From Fructilactobacillus hinvesii (GTDB taxonomy: Bacteria > Bacillota > Bacilli > Lactobacillales > Lactobacillaceae), in contig NZ_CP097118.1 of the NCBI RefSeq assembly GCF_024029435.1, positions 1,116,001 to 1,180,000 on the forward strand: a DNA stretch of 64,000 bases, given 5' to 3'. Of this stretch, positions 51,591-61,260 are shown piece by piece. The stretch's first letter is position 1. Each line of letters opens with the position of its first letter. The notes beneath the pieces were generated by a model, which was given only the letters and a program-made list of their open reading frames with translations, made no database searches and had not been told where the DNA came from. Made by a program: the position numbers and the translations under genes.

Positions 51591-51866
51591 TTATCTAGTT
51601 GTGTCTGTTTGATCTGAATTATCATGCTCGAGTTGGGCTTTTAATTGGTCTAACTCTAATTGTTTATCCAACTGCTCTGAAATTGCGTTAAACGCCAGCA
51701 AAATGGCAGCATCTTCCTCGCTTAGGTTCTGGGATTGGCTCTTTAGTTTCGTTAAATCGTCGTTTAAAATCTTGGCCACGGCCCGCATATGTTGATCAGA
51801 TGCTGCTCCAATTAACGTATATTCTTTTTTGCCAATTCTCGTTTTAAATCTTCGTTTATTATTCAC
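51591..51866 (-). CDS. zapA: ZapA cell-division protein
   Basis: 91 aa regulator of FtsZ ring bundling. N-terminal domain RFKTRIGKKEYTLIGAASDQHM, then a C-terminal coiled coil (about 45-80). GTG start seven bases after GGAGG. Between yrzB and mutS2, the usual position. Confidence 0.9.
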   Translation of the reverse strand: MNNKRRFKTRIGKKEYTLIGAASDQHMRAVAKILNDDLTKLKSQSQNLSEEDAAILLAFNAISEQLDKQLELDQLKAQLEHDNSDQTDTTR

Positions 51867-51906
51867 GTCAAGCCCTCCAATATGCTCTATTTTATCATGC
51901 TGACGG

Positions 51907-51946
51907 GAAAAAAGGGACCAACACCATAAGTGTTGGCCCCTTTTTT
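51907..51946 (-). terminator. yrzB terminator
   Basis: Minus-strand AAAAAAGGGGCCAACAC and GTGTTGGTCCCTTTTTT with a TTATG loop; splits the ruvX-yrzB and zapA-mutS2 units. Confidence 0.9.
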
Positions 51947-51954
51947 ATGCATAC

Positions 51955-52251
51955 TTACATTTTGCCGTTTGGATCTAAGAAGGTGTTTAAAGTTTCTTGC
52001 ACCATTTCCCATTCGGCATCACTCTCAATTGGTTCCAGATCCGCATCATCAGGAGCAGTTGGATCAGCTCCCTTTGGTAACGCATAAGCTTCAATGTTAA
52101 TACTATCGTTTCCTTCTTCTGAAGCTGGATACATCAAAATGTAAGAACGACCATAGTCTTCTGAGGAAAACGTAAATAATTCGTTATAAAGAATTTCATT
52201 GCCATCCTCATCAATGAGGGTAATTTGTTCTGCTTGTGGTTCTTCAGCCAT
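51955..52251 (-). CDS. yrzB: YrzB, DUF1292 acidic protein
   Basis: 98 aa, very acidic. Core ITLIDEDGNEILYNELFTFSSEDYGRSYI is the DUF1292 signature. The ATG at 52251 (MAEEPQAEQ) follows AAAGGAGTAAGG; a 12-codon upstream extension is not supported. Function unknown; conserved partner of ruvX and alaS. Confidence 0.92.
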   Translation of the reverse strand: MAEEPQAEQITLIDEDGNEILYNELFTFSSEDYGRSYILMYPASEEGNDSINIEAYALPKGADPTAPDDADLEPIESDAEWEMVQETLNTFLDPNGKM

Positions 52252-52267
52252 AACCTTACTCCTTTCG

Positions 52268-52690
52268 TTAATTATGATTACGATCAAGATAACCCTGTAG
52301 GATCAATTCAGCTGCTACCTTGTCAATTACTTTTTTCCGTTTGGCTCGCGAAACATCAGCCTTTTCAATTAACATTCGTTCCGCTTCTACGGTTGTTAAC
52401 CGTTCGTCTTCAAATTCGACGGGGAGATGAAATTTAGCGCGCACCATTTTGCCATAGCGTTTGGATGCTTTCACCCGTGGTCCGGCGGTATTATTCATAT
52501 TTTTGGGCAAGCCAATCACGACTAGTTGTACGTCATTGGCTGCAATGAGCTCTCCAATGCGTTCCAATCCAAATTCCTTTTCGTCTTCATCAATGGGAAC
52601 GATTTCCACCCCCTGGGCCGTCCAGCCTAGGGCATCACTAATGGCAACTCCGACCGTTTTTGAACCCACGTCTAATCCCATAATCTTCAT
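52268..52690 (-). CDS. ruvX: RuvX/YqgF, putative Holliday-junction resolvase / pre-16S rRNA nuclease
   Basis: 140 aa RNase H-like nuclease. Catalytic acidic residues in [30 protein letters not shown] and [18 protein letters not shown] precedes the ATG. It follows alaS after 21 bases. Confidence 0.94.
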   Translation of the reverse strand: MKIMGLDVGSKTVGVAISDALGWTAQGVEIVPIDEDEKEFGLERIGELIAANDVQLVVIGLPKNMNNTAGPRVKASKRYGKMVRAKFHLPVEFEDERLTTVEAERMLIEKADVSRAKRKKVIDKVAAELILQGYLDRNHN

Positions 52691-52711
52691 TTTAACATCC
52701 TAACGTTCTAA

Positions 52712-55354
52712 TTACTTAGTTGCCAGCCATTCGGAAGCTGCTTGTAAGGCAGCTGGTAATCCAGCTGGATTTTTCCCACCAGCTTGAGCCAGGTTCGGTC
52801 GACCGCCGCCGCCACCTTGAATGTGCTTAGCGATTGCTTTAATTAAATCGCCCGCCTTAATTCCAGCTTTAACGTGCTCTTCGTCAACTGCTACTAATAA
52901 ATTGGCTTTACCGTCATTAGCAGTTCCTAAAACTAACACATTCGAACGAGCCTCATTCCGCCACGTATCAGCTAGTTCACGCAGTTGATTCATATTTGCA
53001 TTTTCTAGTTGACCAGTAATTAAGGTTACCCCATTGATCGTTTCTGGATGGTTAAAGAGATCTTGCGCCTCTTGGTTCGCCAATTTAGCTTCCAGGGACT
53101 CCTGCGTACTTTCTAATTCCTTAATCTGAGCTTGGAGTTCTTTTACTCGCCCAGGGGCCTGTTCGTTAGTAGGCACTTTAATGGTTTGGGCAATTTCCGT
53201 TAACATCTTTTCTTCATCATTTAGGTAGTCAAAGGCGTACTTACCGGTTACAGCTTTAATGCGTCGAATTCCGGCACCAACCCCACTTTCAGAAAGAATT
53301 TTAAATAACCCAATCTGACTGGTATTGTTCACGTGGTCACCACCACAAAATTCTACGGAAAAGTCTCCCGCTTTCACGACCCGTACTTGATCACCGTACT
53401 TATCGTCAAACAGTGCAATGGCTCCCATTTCTTTTCCTGTTTTTTGATCCGTAACGACCGTTTCTACGGGTAAGGCGGCAAAAATGTGATCATTAACCAT
53501 TCGTTCTACCTTAGCTAAATCTTCTTTGGTTACCGAACCAAAGTGATTAAAATCAAAGGTTAAATAATCCGGTTTTACCAACGAACCGGCTTGTTCAGTG
53601 TGTCCACCAAGAACGTTGCGTAATGATTGATCTAACAAGTGGGTTGCCGTATGGTTCCGTTCCACTCCAGCGTGAGACTGGCGGTTAACTTCCAGCCGGT
53701 AATGGCTTCCCTTTTGTAATTTTCCCGTGACTTGAACGGTATGCAGGTTCTGTCCGTTGGGAGCATGTTGAACGTCGGTCACCGTTGCGACTTCTTGGTT
53801 AGCTTCATCATAAATCTTCCCGGTATCTGCAACTTGGCCCCCCATTTCAGCATAGAACGGCGTTTGATCAAAAATGACCTCGGCCGTCCCAGTTGTCGCT
53901 TGATCAACCAATTGTTCATCTACGATTAAATCTTGCAGTTGAGCGGCTGGAACGGTTAATTGGTCGTAGCCCACGTACTCACTCGGCGTTTTAATTTCCA
54001 ACAATAAGTCCCGTTGCACCTTCATGGAACCTTTACTTCCCCGAGCTGCTCGTGCTCTAGCTCGTTGTTGTTCCATTTCTTGATCAAATCCGGTTTCGTC
54101 CACTTGAATACCACGGTCATTAGCATATTCTTCCGTCAACTCTAACGGGAATCCGTAAGTATCGTATAGTTGAAAGGCGTCTTTTCCAGCAATCTCTTTT
54201 TGTCCGGCTTCCTTGGTCTTTGCAATTAAATCATCTAACAGTTTAATCCCATCGTTTAAGGTAGCGTTAAATCGATCTTCTTCACTTTTGACAATCTTTT
54301 GAATGTAATCTTTTTGTTCTAAGACGTGCGGATAGTGAGATTGCATGATTTCTCCAACCACGGGCACTAACTTGTATAAAAAGGCTCCGTTAATTCCCAA
54401 CTGATGGCCGTTAACCGTAGCCCGGCGCAGCAAGCGCCTGATCACGTAGCCCCGTCCTTCGTTAGAAGGTAACGCTCCATCTCCAATGGCAAAGGTAATT
54501 GCTCGAATGTGATCGGCAATTACTTTAAAGGAAATGTCATCTTCAGCGTTATTGCCGTAGTGTCGATTGTCACTAAAGGTTTCTGTTTTTTTAATTAATG
54601 GTAGAAACAGATCCGTTTCAAAGTTAGTAGGAGCATCTTGAAATACCGAAACAACCCGTTCTAATCCCATTCCCGTATCAATGTTTTTTCGAGGGAGTGG
54701 TTCATAAGTTCCCTCAGCCGTGTGATTAAACTGGGAGAAGACAATGTTCCAAACTTCTAGATAGCGTTCGTTTTCCCCCCCAGGATAATTTTCCGGATCA
54801 TCAGGAGCTAAGTCGTCATACTTTGCTCCCCGATCGTAGAAAATTTCTGAATCAGGTCCAGAAGGTCCCTGACCAATGTCCCAGAAATTATCTTCTGCCG
54901 GAACCAAGTGATCGGGAGCAATTCCCACTTTTTCCCACAGTTCCTTTGTTTCCTTGTCCTCTGGATAGTAAGTTACGTACAAGCGGTCTTTGTCCCAGCC
55001 AAACCACTTCTCACTGGTTAAGAGTTCAAAGGCCCACGGAATCACTTCTTTTTTAAAGTAATCACCAACCGAGAAATTACCCAGCATTTCAAACAGGGTC
55101 TGGTGCCGAGCTGTTCGTCCCACGTTTTCAATGTCGTTCGTCCGGATGCTTTTTTGCGAACTAGTCATCCGCGGATTAGCCGGAGCCACCGAACCATCAA
55201 AGTACTTCTTCATGGTAGCCACTCCAGAGTTAATCCACAGCAACGTCGGATCATCCTTTGGAATTAAAGATGCACTGGGCACAATTTCATGGCCCTTTTC
55301 ATGAAAAAAATCCAGAAACATTTGGCGAATTTGCCCACTATTAAGTTGTTTCAT
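52712..55354 (-). CDS. alaS: Alanyl-tRNA synthetase
   Basis: 880 aa class II synthetase with all domains. Catalytic core at 1-240 (LLWINSGVATMKKYF), tRNA-recognition region, editing domain (HTATHLLDQSL and CGGDHV zinc ligands, about 575-690) and a C-terminal DHHA1 domain (GGGGGRPNLAQAGG). AAGGAGG precedes the ATG. Controlled by a T-box leader. Confidence 0.97.
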   Translation of the reverse strand: MKQLNSGQIRQMFLDFFHEKGHEIVPSASLIPKDDPTLLWINSGVATMKKYFDGSVAPANPRMTSSQKSIRTNDIENVGRTARHQTLFEMLGNFSVGDYFKKEVIPWAFELLTSEKWFGWDKDRLYVTYYPEDKETKELWEKVGIAPDHLVPAEDNFWDIGQGPSGPDSEIFYDRGAKYDDLAPDDPENYPGGENERYLEVWNIVFSQFNHTAEGTYEPLPRKNIDTGMGLERVVSVFQDAPTNFETDLFLPLIKKTETFSDNRHYGNNAEDDISFKVIADHIRAITFAIGDGALPSNEGRGYVIRRLLRRATVNGHQLGINGAFLYKLVPVVGEIMQSHYPHVLEQKDYIQKIVKSEEDRFNATLNDGIKLLDDLIAKTKEAGQKEIAGKDAFQLYDTYGFPLELTEEYANDRGIQVDETGFDQEMEQQRARARAARGSKGSMKVQRDLLLEIKTPSEYVGYDQLTVPAAQLQDLIVDEQLVDQATTGTAEVIFDQTPFYAEMGGQVADTGKIYDEANQEVATVTDVQHAPNGQNLHTVQVTGKLQKGSHYRLEVNRQSHAGVERNHTATHLLDQSLRNVLGGHTEQAGSLVKPDYLTFDFNHFGSVTKEDLAKVERMVNDHIFAALPVETVVTDQKTGKEMGAIALFDDKYGDQVRVVKAGDFSVEFCGGDHVNNTSQIGLFKILSESGVGAGIRRIKAVTGKYAFDYLNDEEKMLTEIAQTIKVPTNEQAPGRVKELQAQIKELESTQESLEAKLANQEAQDLFNHPETINGVTLITGQLENANMNQLRELADTWRNEARSNVLVLGTANDGKANLLVAVDEEHVKAGIKAGDLIKAIAKHIQGGGGGRPNLAQAGGKNPAGLPAALQAASEWLATK

Positions 55355-55370
55355 TTTTTCCTCCTTATAG

Positions 55371-55575
55371 AAAAAACACCGTTGCTACCAGAGACGCCGA
55401 AACGCGGTACCACTCTGTTTGCAACGATGTTGTCGTTAACCTCTTTAGCCCCTGATAACGTGGGGAGCGCATTATTGTGATTTTAACCGTGGGAGCCCAA
55501 CTTTCAAAGATGCTTCGGACGCTTTCAGCGATTCGTCCTCTCTGTAAGAAGCAACGTTCAAACGGATATCCACAG
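55371..55575 (-). promoter_or_regulatory. T-box riboswitch leader of alaS
   Basis: Minus strand: T-box AGAGTGGTACCGCG (55403-55416). Terminator arms CATCGTTGC (55421-55429) and GCAACGGTG (55376-55384) are followed by TTTTTT. Stem I lies at the 5' part with CAGAGAGGACGAA. It should respond to uncharged tRNA-Ala given the downstream gene; the specifier codon was not fixed. Confidence 0.92.
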
Positions 55576-55579
55576 ACAA

Positions 55580-55609
55580 ATTATAGTCAGAAAAAAGGTT
55601 CCTTGTCAA
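55580..55609 (-). promoter_or_regulatory. alaS leader promoter
   Basis: Minus-strand TTGACA (55604-55609), 18-base spacer, TATAAT (55580-55585). It begins one base from the cshB stop. Confidence 0.85.
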
Positions 55610-56971
55610 TTATTGATATCGTTGCGAACTGCGCTTTTTCTGCTTCTTTTTAGCGCGAATCTGTTGTCGCAGTTCCACCTTGCGGTTCTGCTGGTCCTTA
55701 ATTTTAATGGCCCGTTTGATTTTCTTCTTATAGCCGGGTTTAACGTTTTTCTTCTTTTTCTTAATCATTCCTAAAGTGGAACCATCCAAGCGGTCATGAT
55801 GTCCCCGATATTGCTGTCGACGACGCCGATCATACGTATCAACCACTTCACCGTGCTTGATTTCTTTTGGTTGAAACTGCACTCCCTTTGCCTCTAATTC
55901 CGCAATTTTGGCTTCGTCGTCCGGACCATAAAGGGTAATTGCCGTACCAGGCATTCCGTTTCGGCCAGTTCGTCCGACCCGATGCACAAAGTATTCTGAA
56001 TCAGCCGGTAAATCATCATTAATCACTAACGAAACTCCAGTAATATCAATTCCCCGAGCCGCCAGGTCGGTAGCCACCACGTACTGGAAGTCCAGGTTTT
56101 GAATTTGTTTCATTACCCGTTTTCTAACTCGAGGCTGCATCCCGCCATGAAGTTTGGCCACCTTTAATCCTTGTCCTTGCAAGTACTTATCAAGTTCATC
56201 AGCTCGTTCTCTAGTATTGGCAAAAACCAGAGCTAAATAGGGATTTCCCATGGTTAACAGTTGGAAAATAAGGCGATTCTTATCCTGTCCTTTAGTTGAA
56301 ATTAACCAGTTTGAAACATCGGCATTAATTACGTGTTCAGTAGGAATGTCCGTAATGACCGGATTTTTTAGGTACTTTTGCAAGAATGGTTTTAATTTGG
56401 GTGGGATGGTAGCTGAGAAAACCATCATCTGCAGGTCTTTTGCCATTCGAGCTGCAATTTGGTCGACTTCTGCTAAAAAGCCCAAATCTAAGGTCATGTC
56501 AGCTTCATCAATTACGAGTCGGTGAGCAGCGTTAATCTCTAATTTACCACTCTTAACGATATCTAGAATCCGCCCGGGGGTCCCCACTACCACTTGGGGC
56601 TGTTCCCGTTCCAGTTTTTCAAGCTGCCGTTCTTTGTCCGTTCCTCCCACGTAATTTTCCACGTGAATTACATCGGGACTAAACTGGGCTAGTTGTTTAA
56701 TGTTTTCGTAAATCTGGTATGCCAATTCCCGACTTGGTGTTGTAATCACCACTTGCGGTTGCTGGTTTTTAGGATCCAGTTGATCAAACAATGGTAGTAA
56801 GAAGGCGTGAGTCTTCCCACTTCCGGTTGCTGACTTTCCCACGATACTCTTTCCATGTTGAATCGTAGGAATCACCTGCGCCTGAATCGGCGTTGGCCGC
56901 CGAAATCCCAAGGCTTGAATGGCTTCCATGATAAATGGTTGAAAATGATAGTCTGTAAATGAGGCACTCAT
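55610..56971 (-). CDS. cshB: CshB-like DEAD-box RNA helicase
   Basis: 453 aa RNA helicase for ribosome assembly or cold adaptation. Q motif FRRPTPIQAQV, motif I SATGSGKTHAF, motif II VIDEADMTLD, motif III SATIPP, and motif VI HRVGRTGRNG. A strongly basic tail (about 385-453; KKKKKNVKPGYKKKIKRA) is typical of the CshB/YqfR branch. Its start shares one base with the nrnA stop. Confidence 0.92.
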   Translation of the reverse strand: MSASFTDYHFQPFIMEAIQALGFRRPTPIQAQVIPTIQHGKSIVGKSATGSGKTHAFLLPLFDQLDPKNQQPQVVITTPSRELAYQIYENIKQLAQFSPDVIHVENYVGGTDKERQLEKLEREQPQVVVGTPGRILDIVKSGKLEINAAHRLVIDEADMTLDLGFLAEVDQIAARMAKDLQMMVFSATIPPKLKPFLQKYLKNPVITDIPTEHVINADVSNWLISTKGQDKNRLIFQLLTMGNPYLALVFANTRERADELDKYLQGQGLKVAKLHGGMQPRVRKRVMKQIQNLDFQYVVATDLAARGIDITGVSLVINDDLPADSEYFVHRVGRTGRNGMPGTAITLYGPDDEAKIAELEAKGVQFQPKEIKHGEVVDTYDRRRRQQYRGHHDRLDGSTLGMIKKKKKNVKPGYKKKIKRAIKIKDQQNRKVELRQQIRAKKKQKKRSSQRYQ

Positions 56972-57930
56972 TAAGCGTTCCTTTCTGTGCGATAGGTCGA
57001 AGTTACTTGGTCTAATTGTTCTACCACCGCTTTAATTTCAGTTTCATCGACGGCCGTAGCTCCACTAGCTAAGGGATGCCCACCCCCATGGTGCTGTTTG
57101 GCCAGTTCATTAATGGATGGACCTTTAGACCGTAATCGAATCCGATAACTACCATCCTTTTGTTGGACAAAAATCGCCCAGGCCACTACTTGGTCAATAT
57201 TCCCTGGCAACGGCACCACCGCTGAGGTACTATCATCTCCGAGGTCCATTTGGGCAATAATTTCGTTTGTCAGACACACATAAGCTGCCCCTGACTCTGT
57301 GATTTGTAAGTTTTGATATACATACGCAGCGAGGTGCGCCAACGGCACGTCAATTTCGTCTTCTTTTTGGGCTACCGCGGTGGTTGAAAAATCACGCTGT
57401 GCTAACTGACTAGCCACCCAGAAGGTATGACTCGTCGTTGCTGGATATTTAAAGCGCCCTGTATCACCCACGATGCCGGTATATAGTGCTTCTGCAGCAT
57501 GATCAGGCAACTTTAAAGCTGGGTTGGCATCATACCAATCATAAATCATTTCGGAAACACTAGAGGCCTCGTCATTGACCCACATTAAATCGCCGAATTG
57601 GTCATCGTTTGGATGGTGATCAATTTTAATCAATTTTTTTCCGGTTGCAAACCGTTGGTCATCTACCCGTGGTTGGTTGGCGGTATCCACTACGACTACC
57701 AAAGCATCGTGGTAAGTCTCATCACTAATTTCATCGGTGGTTCCAAGGTCCTTAAAACCCGCATACTGCTTTCCAACGCAGTAAACTTGCTTGTCGGGGA
57801 AACTAGCTTTGATAATTGCGGCCAGTCCCATTTGAGACCCAATTGCATCCGGATCAGGCCGTTGATGGCGGTGAATAATAATCGGATTAGCAGCTACAAT
57901 TTGTTGATAAATTTCTGTTTGAATGCTCAT
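56971..57930 (-). CDS. nrnA: NrnA, DHH-family nanoRNase / pAp phosphatase
   Basis: 319 aa bifunctional oligoribonuclease and pAp phosphatase. DHH metal motifs: RPDPDAIGSQMG, VVDTANQPRVDD, KIDHHPNDD; DHHA1 motif HHGGGHPLASGATA. TCAGGAG precedes the ATG. Two-gene unit with cshB. Confidence 0.93.
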   Translation of the reverse strand: MSIQTEIYQQIVAANPIIIHRHQRPDPDAIGSQMGLAAIIKASFPDKQVYCVGKQYAGFKDLGTTDEISDETYHDALVVVVDTANQPRVDDQRFATGKKLIKIDHHPNDDQFGDLMWVNDEASSVSEMIYDWYDANPALKLPDHAAEALYTGIVGDTGRFKYPATTSHTFWVASQLAQRDFSTTAVAQKEDEIDVPLAHLAAYVYQNLQITESGAAYVCLTNEIIAQMDLGDDSTSAVVPLPGNIDQVVAWAIFVQQKDGSYRIRLRSKGPSINELAKQHHGGGHPLASGATAVDETEIKAVVEQLDQVTSTYRTERNA

Positions 57931-57999
57931 GTTGCAAAACTCCTGACGTGAAAGGTTTTAACAGTTAAGTATAACCTTTCTGGTCTCGTTCGCAAACCC

Positions 58000-59112
58000 C
58001 TATCTAATTTTCAGGGGCAAATTAATCGTTTGAAAGTTCAACTCAAATAGGTTGGTTATTGTAATTCCGACCAACCGAATTCCAGAACTGGCGGGTGGTA
58101 GTTCGTCAAAAATTGCTAGGGCACGTTCGGCAACCGTTGCTGCATCTAGTGGGATAAAATCTGGCTCCGTCCTGCGCTTGGTAATGGTTGTAAAATCAGC
58201 ATAGCGAATTTTGAGTACAATTGTCTTGCCGTGTTTTTGATGTTCCTGTAATGCCGTCACCACTAGCTCGGCCAGTTTCTGTAGCTGGGCCTGTACTTCC
58301 GCCCGTTCATGAAGTAACGGATTATAGGTTCGTTCTTTGCCAATTGACTTTCGTTCTCGTTGGTACTCGACCGGACGTTCGTCAATGCCACGAACCCGGC
58401 GGTATAAAAAATAACCAAACTTACCAAATTCTTTCATTAATGCTAATTCAGAAAACCGGTATAAATCCGCCCCGGTTTTTATTCCTAACGCTTCCATCTT
58501 TGGTAACGTCTTTTTCCCCACGCCTCGGTACTTCGCGATTGGTAAGGCCATTAAAAAATCATGGGCATCTTCAGCATTAATGACCGTCACGCCTGCTGGT
58601 TTACGGTAATCAGATGCTTCCTTAGCCAAAAATTTACTGTAGGAAAGTCCCGTTGAACAAGTAAGCCGCGTTTTTTCCCAAATCTCACTTTGTAACCAGT
58701 GAGCTAATAACACCGGATCATCAAGGTGCTGTTTGTTCGTGGTAACATCCAAATATGCTTCATCCAGGGCCACCGTCTCGATTTTGTCCGTATACTCATG
58801 AAAAATCGTATGAATCTGATCAGAAACCATCCGAAACAACGGGAAATCTGGAGCTTTAAACACCGCATCTGGGCAACGTTCCAAAGCCTGACTAGCTGGC
58901 ATTGCTGAATGAATACCAAACTGGCGGGCCCGATAGTTAGCGGTTGTTACCACTCCATGGCCACCGGTTTGGCGTGGATCACGTGCAATGACCAGGGGAA
59001 CCTGTACTAATTCCGGATGTTCTCGCTCTTCAATGGAAGCAAAAAAAGCATCCATATCAACGTGAAGAATGCGACGATGAACTAAGTGGCGTAGTTCTGC
59101 TTGCTCATCCAC
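58000..59112 (-). CDS. dinB: DNA polymerase IV (Y family)
   Basis: 370 aa translesion polymerase. Palm motif [13 protein letters not shown], catalytic [10 protein letters not shown], helix-hairpin-helix [18 protein letters not shown] and the little-finger domain to the end. GTG start seven bases after GGGAGGGG. An SOS box 20 bases upstream indicates LexA control. Confidence 0.95.
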   Translation of the reverse strand: MDEQAELRHLVHRRILHVDMDAFFASIEEREHPELVQVPLVIARDPRQTGGHGVVTTANYRARQFGIHSAMPASQALERCPDAVFKAPDFPLFRMVSDQIHTIFHEYTDKIETVALDEAYLDVTTNKQHLDDPVLLAHWLQSEIWEKTRLTCSTGLSYSKFLAKEASDYRKPAGVTVINAEDAHDFLMALPIAKYRGVGKKTLPKMEALGIKTGADLYRFSELALMKEFGKFGYFLYRRVRGIDERPVEYQRERKSIGKERTYNPLLHERAEVQAQLQKLAELVVTALQEHQKHGKTIVLKIRYADFTTITKRRTEPDFIPLDAATVAERALAIFDELPPASSGIRLVGITITNLFELNFQTINLPLKIR

Positions 59113-59131
59113 CAGAATCCCCTCCCTCGTT

Positions 59132-59145
59132 CGAACGTACGTTCT
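59132..59145 (-). promoter_or_regulatory. SOS (LexA) box of dinB
   Basis: CGAACGTACGTTCT matches the Bacillus-type pattern CGAAC-N4-GTTCG/T and lies 20 bases upstream of the dinB start. Confidence 0.85.
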
Positions 59146-59156
59146 TTTTAACCCAG

Positions 59157-59186
59157 AAAAAAAGTCTGTTTCCAGACTAATTTTTT
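59157..59186 (-). terminator. yajC terminator
   Basis: Minus-strand AGTCTG-GAAA-CAGACT followed by TTTTTTTC. Confidence 0.88.
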
Positions 59187-59550
59187 ATTTCTCTGCTTGA
59201 TCATCACTAGCCTGCTCAGTTTGTTCAGTTGGCTGAGCGTCAGTTTGAGCTGGTTCTGCCTTAGTGGCTGGTTGTGCAGTAGCAGCTGGTGCTTTTTCCA
59301 CGTTAGCAATCGCATTTAAATCAAAATCCAGGTATACTCCGTCACAATCAATTGTAACTAAGCCCTTTTCCCGATCAATGTTGTCAATCACACCATGAAG
59401 GCGTCCAATGGTAACCACGCGGTCACCCTTTTTGAGGGTTTTTAACGTTTCTTGGTGTTTTTGTTGCTGTTGCTTTTGTGGTCTAATCATAAAGAAGTAC
59501 ATCAACGCAAATAACACGATGATGACAATGATTCCAGCATATTGTCCCAT
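59185..59550 (-). CDS. yajC: YajC, preprotein translocase accessory subunit
   Basis: 121 aa. Single membrane helix (about 4-22, GIIVIIVLFALMYFFMI), then RPQKQQQQKHQETLKTLKKGD and the KGDRVVTIGRLHGVI fold. The Ala/Pro/Gln/Glu-rich tail (about 92-121) is low complexity. The ATG at 59550 follows GAGGTGATAAGA; an earlier start three codons upstream overlaps that site. Confidence 0.92.
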   Translation of the reverse strand: MGQYAGIIVIIVLFALMYFFMIRPQKQQQQKHQETLKTLKKGDRVVTIGRLHGVIDNIDREKGLVTIDCDGVYLDFDLNAIANVEKAPAATAQPATKAEPAQTDAQPTEQTEQASDDQAEK

Positions 59551-59606
59551 TCTTATCACCTCAATTTCATTCTTACTCTAATTCTAGCAAAAAAAAGTCG
59601 TCCCGA

Positions 59607-60620
59607 CTAGGGTTTGGTTTCATCATGAGGATTAGGTTTGCCCAGATGCTCGTATGCAGCTGGAGTCGCCATCCGTCCCCGAGCAGTTCGTTTTAAGTAA
59701 CCACTTTGGAGTAGATATGGCTCACACATTTCCGCAATGGTTTCCGTTTCTTCCCCTACGTTGGCGGCAAGGGTGTTCAAGCCAACGGGACCCCCATTGT
59801 AATAATCAATCATGGTTGCTAGCAGCTTTCGATCGGTCCGATCCAGTCCTTCACTGTCAACGCCCAGTGCGGTTAAAGCCTGATCAACACTGGCAACGTC
59901 AATCTCATCTTTCCCAAGTACTTGTGCAAAATCACGAACCCGCTTCAATAATCGGTTAGCGATTCTGGGAGTGCCCCGAGAACGCAGGGCAATTTCATGG
60001 GCCCCAGCCGTTTGAATTTTGGTCTGAAAAATTTGTGCCGACCGCTGCACGATTTCTTCTAATTCATCCGTTTGGTAGTAATTCATGTGTTCGACGATTC
60101 CAAAGCGATTCCGAAAGGGCGCGTCTAACAAGCCGGCTCGGGTCGTGGCTCCAATCAACGTAAAGGGTGGCAAGGCAAAGTGCACCGGGTGAGCCGTTGG
60201 TCCTTGACCCACCACGATATCAATGTAAAAGTCTTCCATAGCTGAATACAGCATCTCTTCCACTGCTTTTGGTAACCGATGAATTTCATCAATGAATAAA
60301 ATGTCACCAGGTTCTAATTCATTTAGCAACGCGGCTAAATCCCCGCTCTTTTCAATTGCCGGACCACTGGTGGTTTTAATGTGAACCCCCATTTCATTGG
60401 CAATCACGGTTGCCATAGTCGTTTTCCCTAATCCCGGCGGTCCAAACAGCAAAACATGGTCGAGTGATTCTTCTCGTTGCTTAGCCGCTTTAATGTACAC
60501 CTGGAGCGATTGTTTAATTGCTGGTTGCCCAATGTACTGAGCAAAAGTCTGGGGACGTAGTGTTTGTTCAAAGGACCGGTCTTCGTCATCAGCATCTTGG
60601 GTAATAATCCGTTTGTCCAC
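59607..60620 (-). CDS. ruvB: RuvB, Holliday-junction branch-migration ATPase
   Basis: 337 aa AAA+ motor. Walker [13 protein letters not shown] (about 60), Walker [13 protein letters not shown], sensor [18 protein letters not shown] and the winged-helix C-terminus with [20 protein letters not shown] start after AAGGGGGG. Operon with ruvA. Confidence 0.96.
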   Translation of the reverse strand: MDKRIITQDADDEDRSFEQTLRPQTFAQYIGQPAIKQSLQVYIKAAKQREESLDHVLLFGPPGLGKTTMATVIANEMGVHIKTTSGPAIEKSGDLAALLNELEPGDILFIDEIHRLPKAVEEMLYSAMEDFYIDIVVGQGPTAHPVHFALPPFTLIGATTRAGLLDAPFRNRFGIVEHMNYYQTDELEEIVQRSAQIFQTKIQTAGAHEIALRSRGTPRIANRLLKRVRDFAQVLGKDEIDVASVDQALTALGVDSEGLDRTDRKLLATMIDYYNGGPVGLNTLAANVGEETETIAEMCEPYLLQSGYLKRTARGRMATPAAYEHLGKPNPHDETKP

Positions 60621-60636
60621 GTTAACCCCCCCTTGG

Positions 60637-61242
60637 TTACTTCGTTAGTAATTTTAATCCACGGCTCAAATATTGATCGGTGGTTAAGCCCTCATCAACT
60701 TGTGCTAACTGCTGGCCAATTTTATCGACCTCTTTTTCCTTAAATCCCAGTGCTTGTAGCGCACTCAATGCATCCGCAAGCTGGACATTGGATTGAACGT
60801 GATCATCTGACTGGCTCGAAACAGTAACAGGCGCAAGCGGTTGCTTTTGCAGTTTATCTTGCAAATCCAAAATAATCTGACGAGCGGTTTTCTTGCCAAT
60901 CCCCGGAAATTTAGTTAAAAATTGGACATCTTCCGTCTGAATGGCCGTAATCAAACCCTGGTTATCGTTTCCGGCCATGATGGCCAGTGCGCTTTTAGCT
61001 CCAATTCCAGACACATTGAGCAGTTGTTCAAATAATTGCTTATCTTCCGCAGTTAAAAAACCATAGAGCGTTTGACTGGAATCCGTGACGTTTTGATGAA
61101 CGTAAATTTTTTGCGGCGTTGGTTCCGCTTGCTCAAAATGATAGGGATTTGCAACGTACACTAAATAACCAACACCATTAACATCCACCACAATTGCTTG
61201 TGGCGTAACACTCGTTACAATTCCATTTAAATACTCAAACAC
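60637..61242 (-). CDS. ruvA: RuvA, Holliday-junction binding protein
   Basis: 201 aa. OB-fold N-terminus ([25 protein letters not shown]), two helix-hairpin-helix motifs ([33 protein letters not shown]) and C-terminal RuvB-contacting domain. GTG start with GAGGAACTACT ahead. Lies 18 bases after mutL. Confidence 0.95.
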   Translation of the reverse strand: MFEYLNGIVTSVTPQAIVVDVNGVGYLVYVANPYHFEQAEPTPQKIYVHQNVTDSSQTLYGFLTAEDKQLFEQLLNVSGIGAKSALAIMAGNDNQGLITAIQTEDVQFLTKFPGIGKKTARQIILDLQDKLQKQPLAPVTVSSQSDDHVQSNVQLADALSALQALGFKEKEVDKIGQQLAQVDEGLTTDQYLSRGLKLLTK

Positions 61243-61260
61243 AGTAGTTCCTCATTTCCA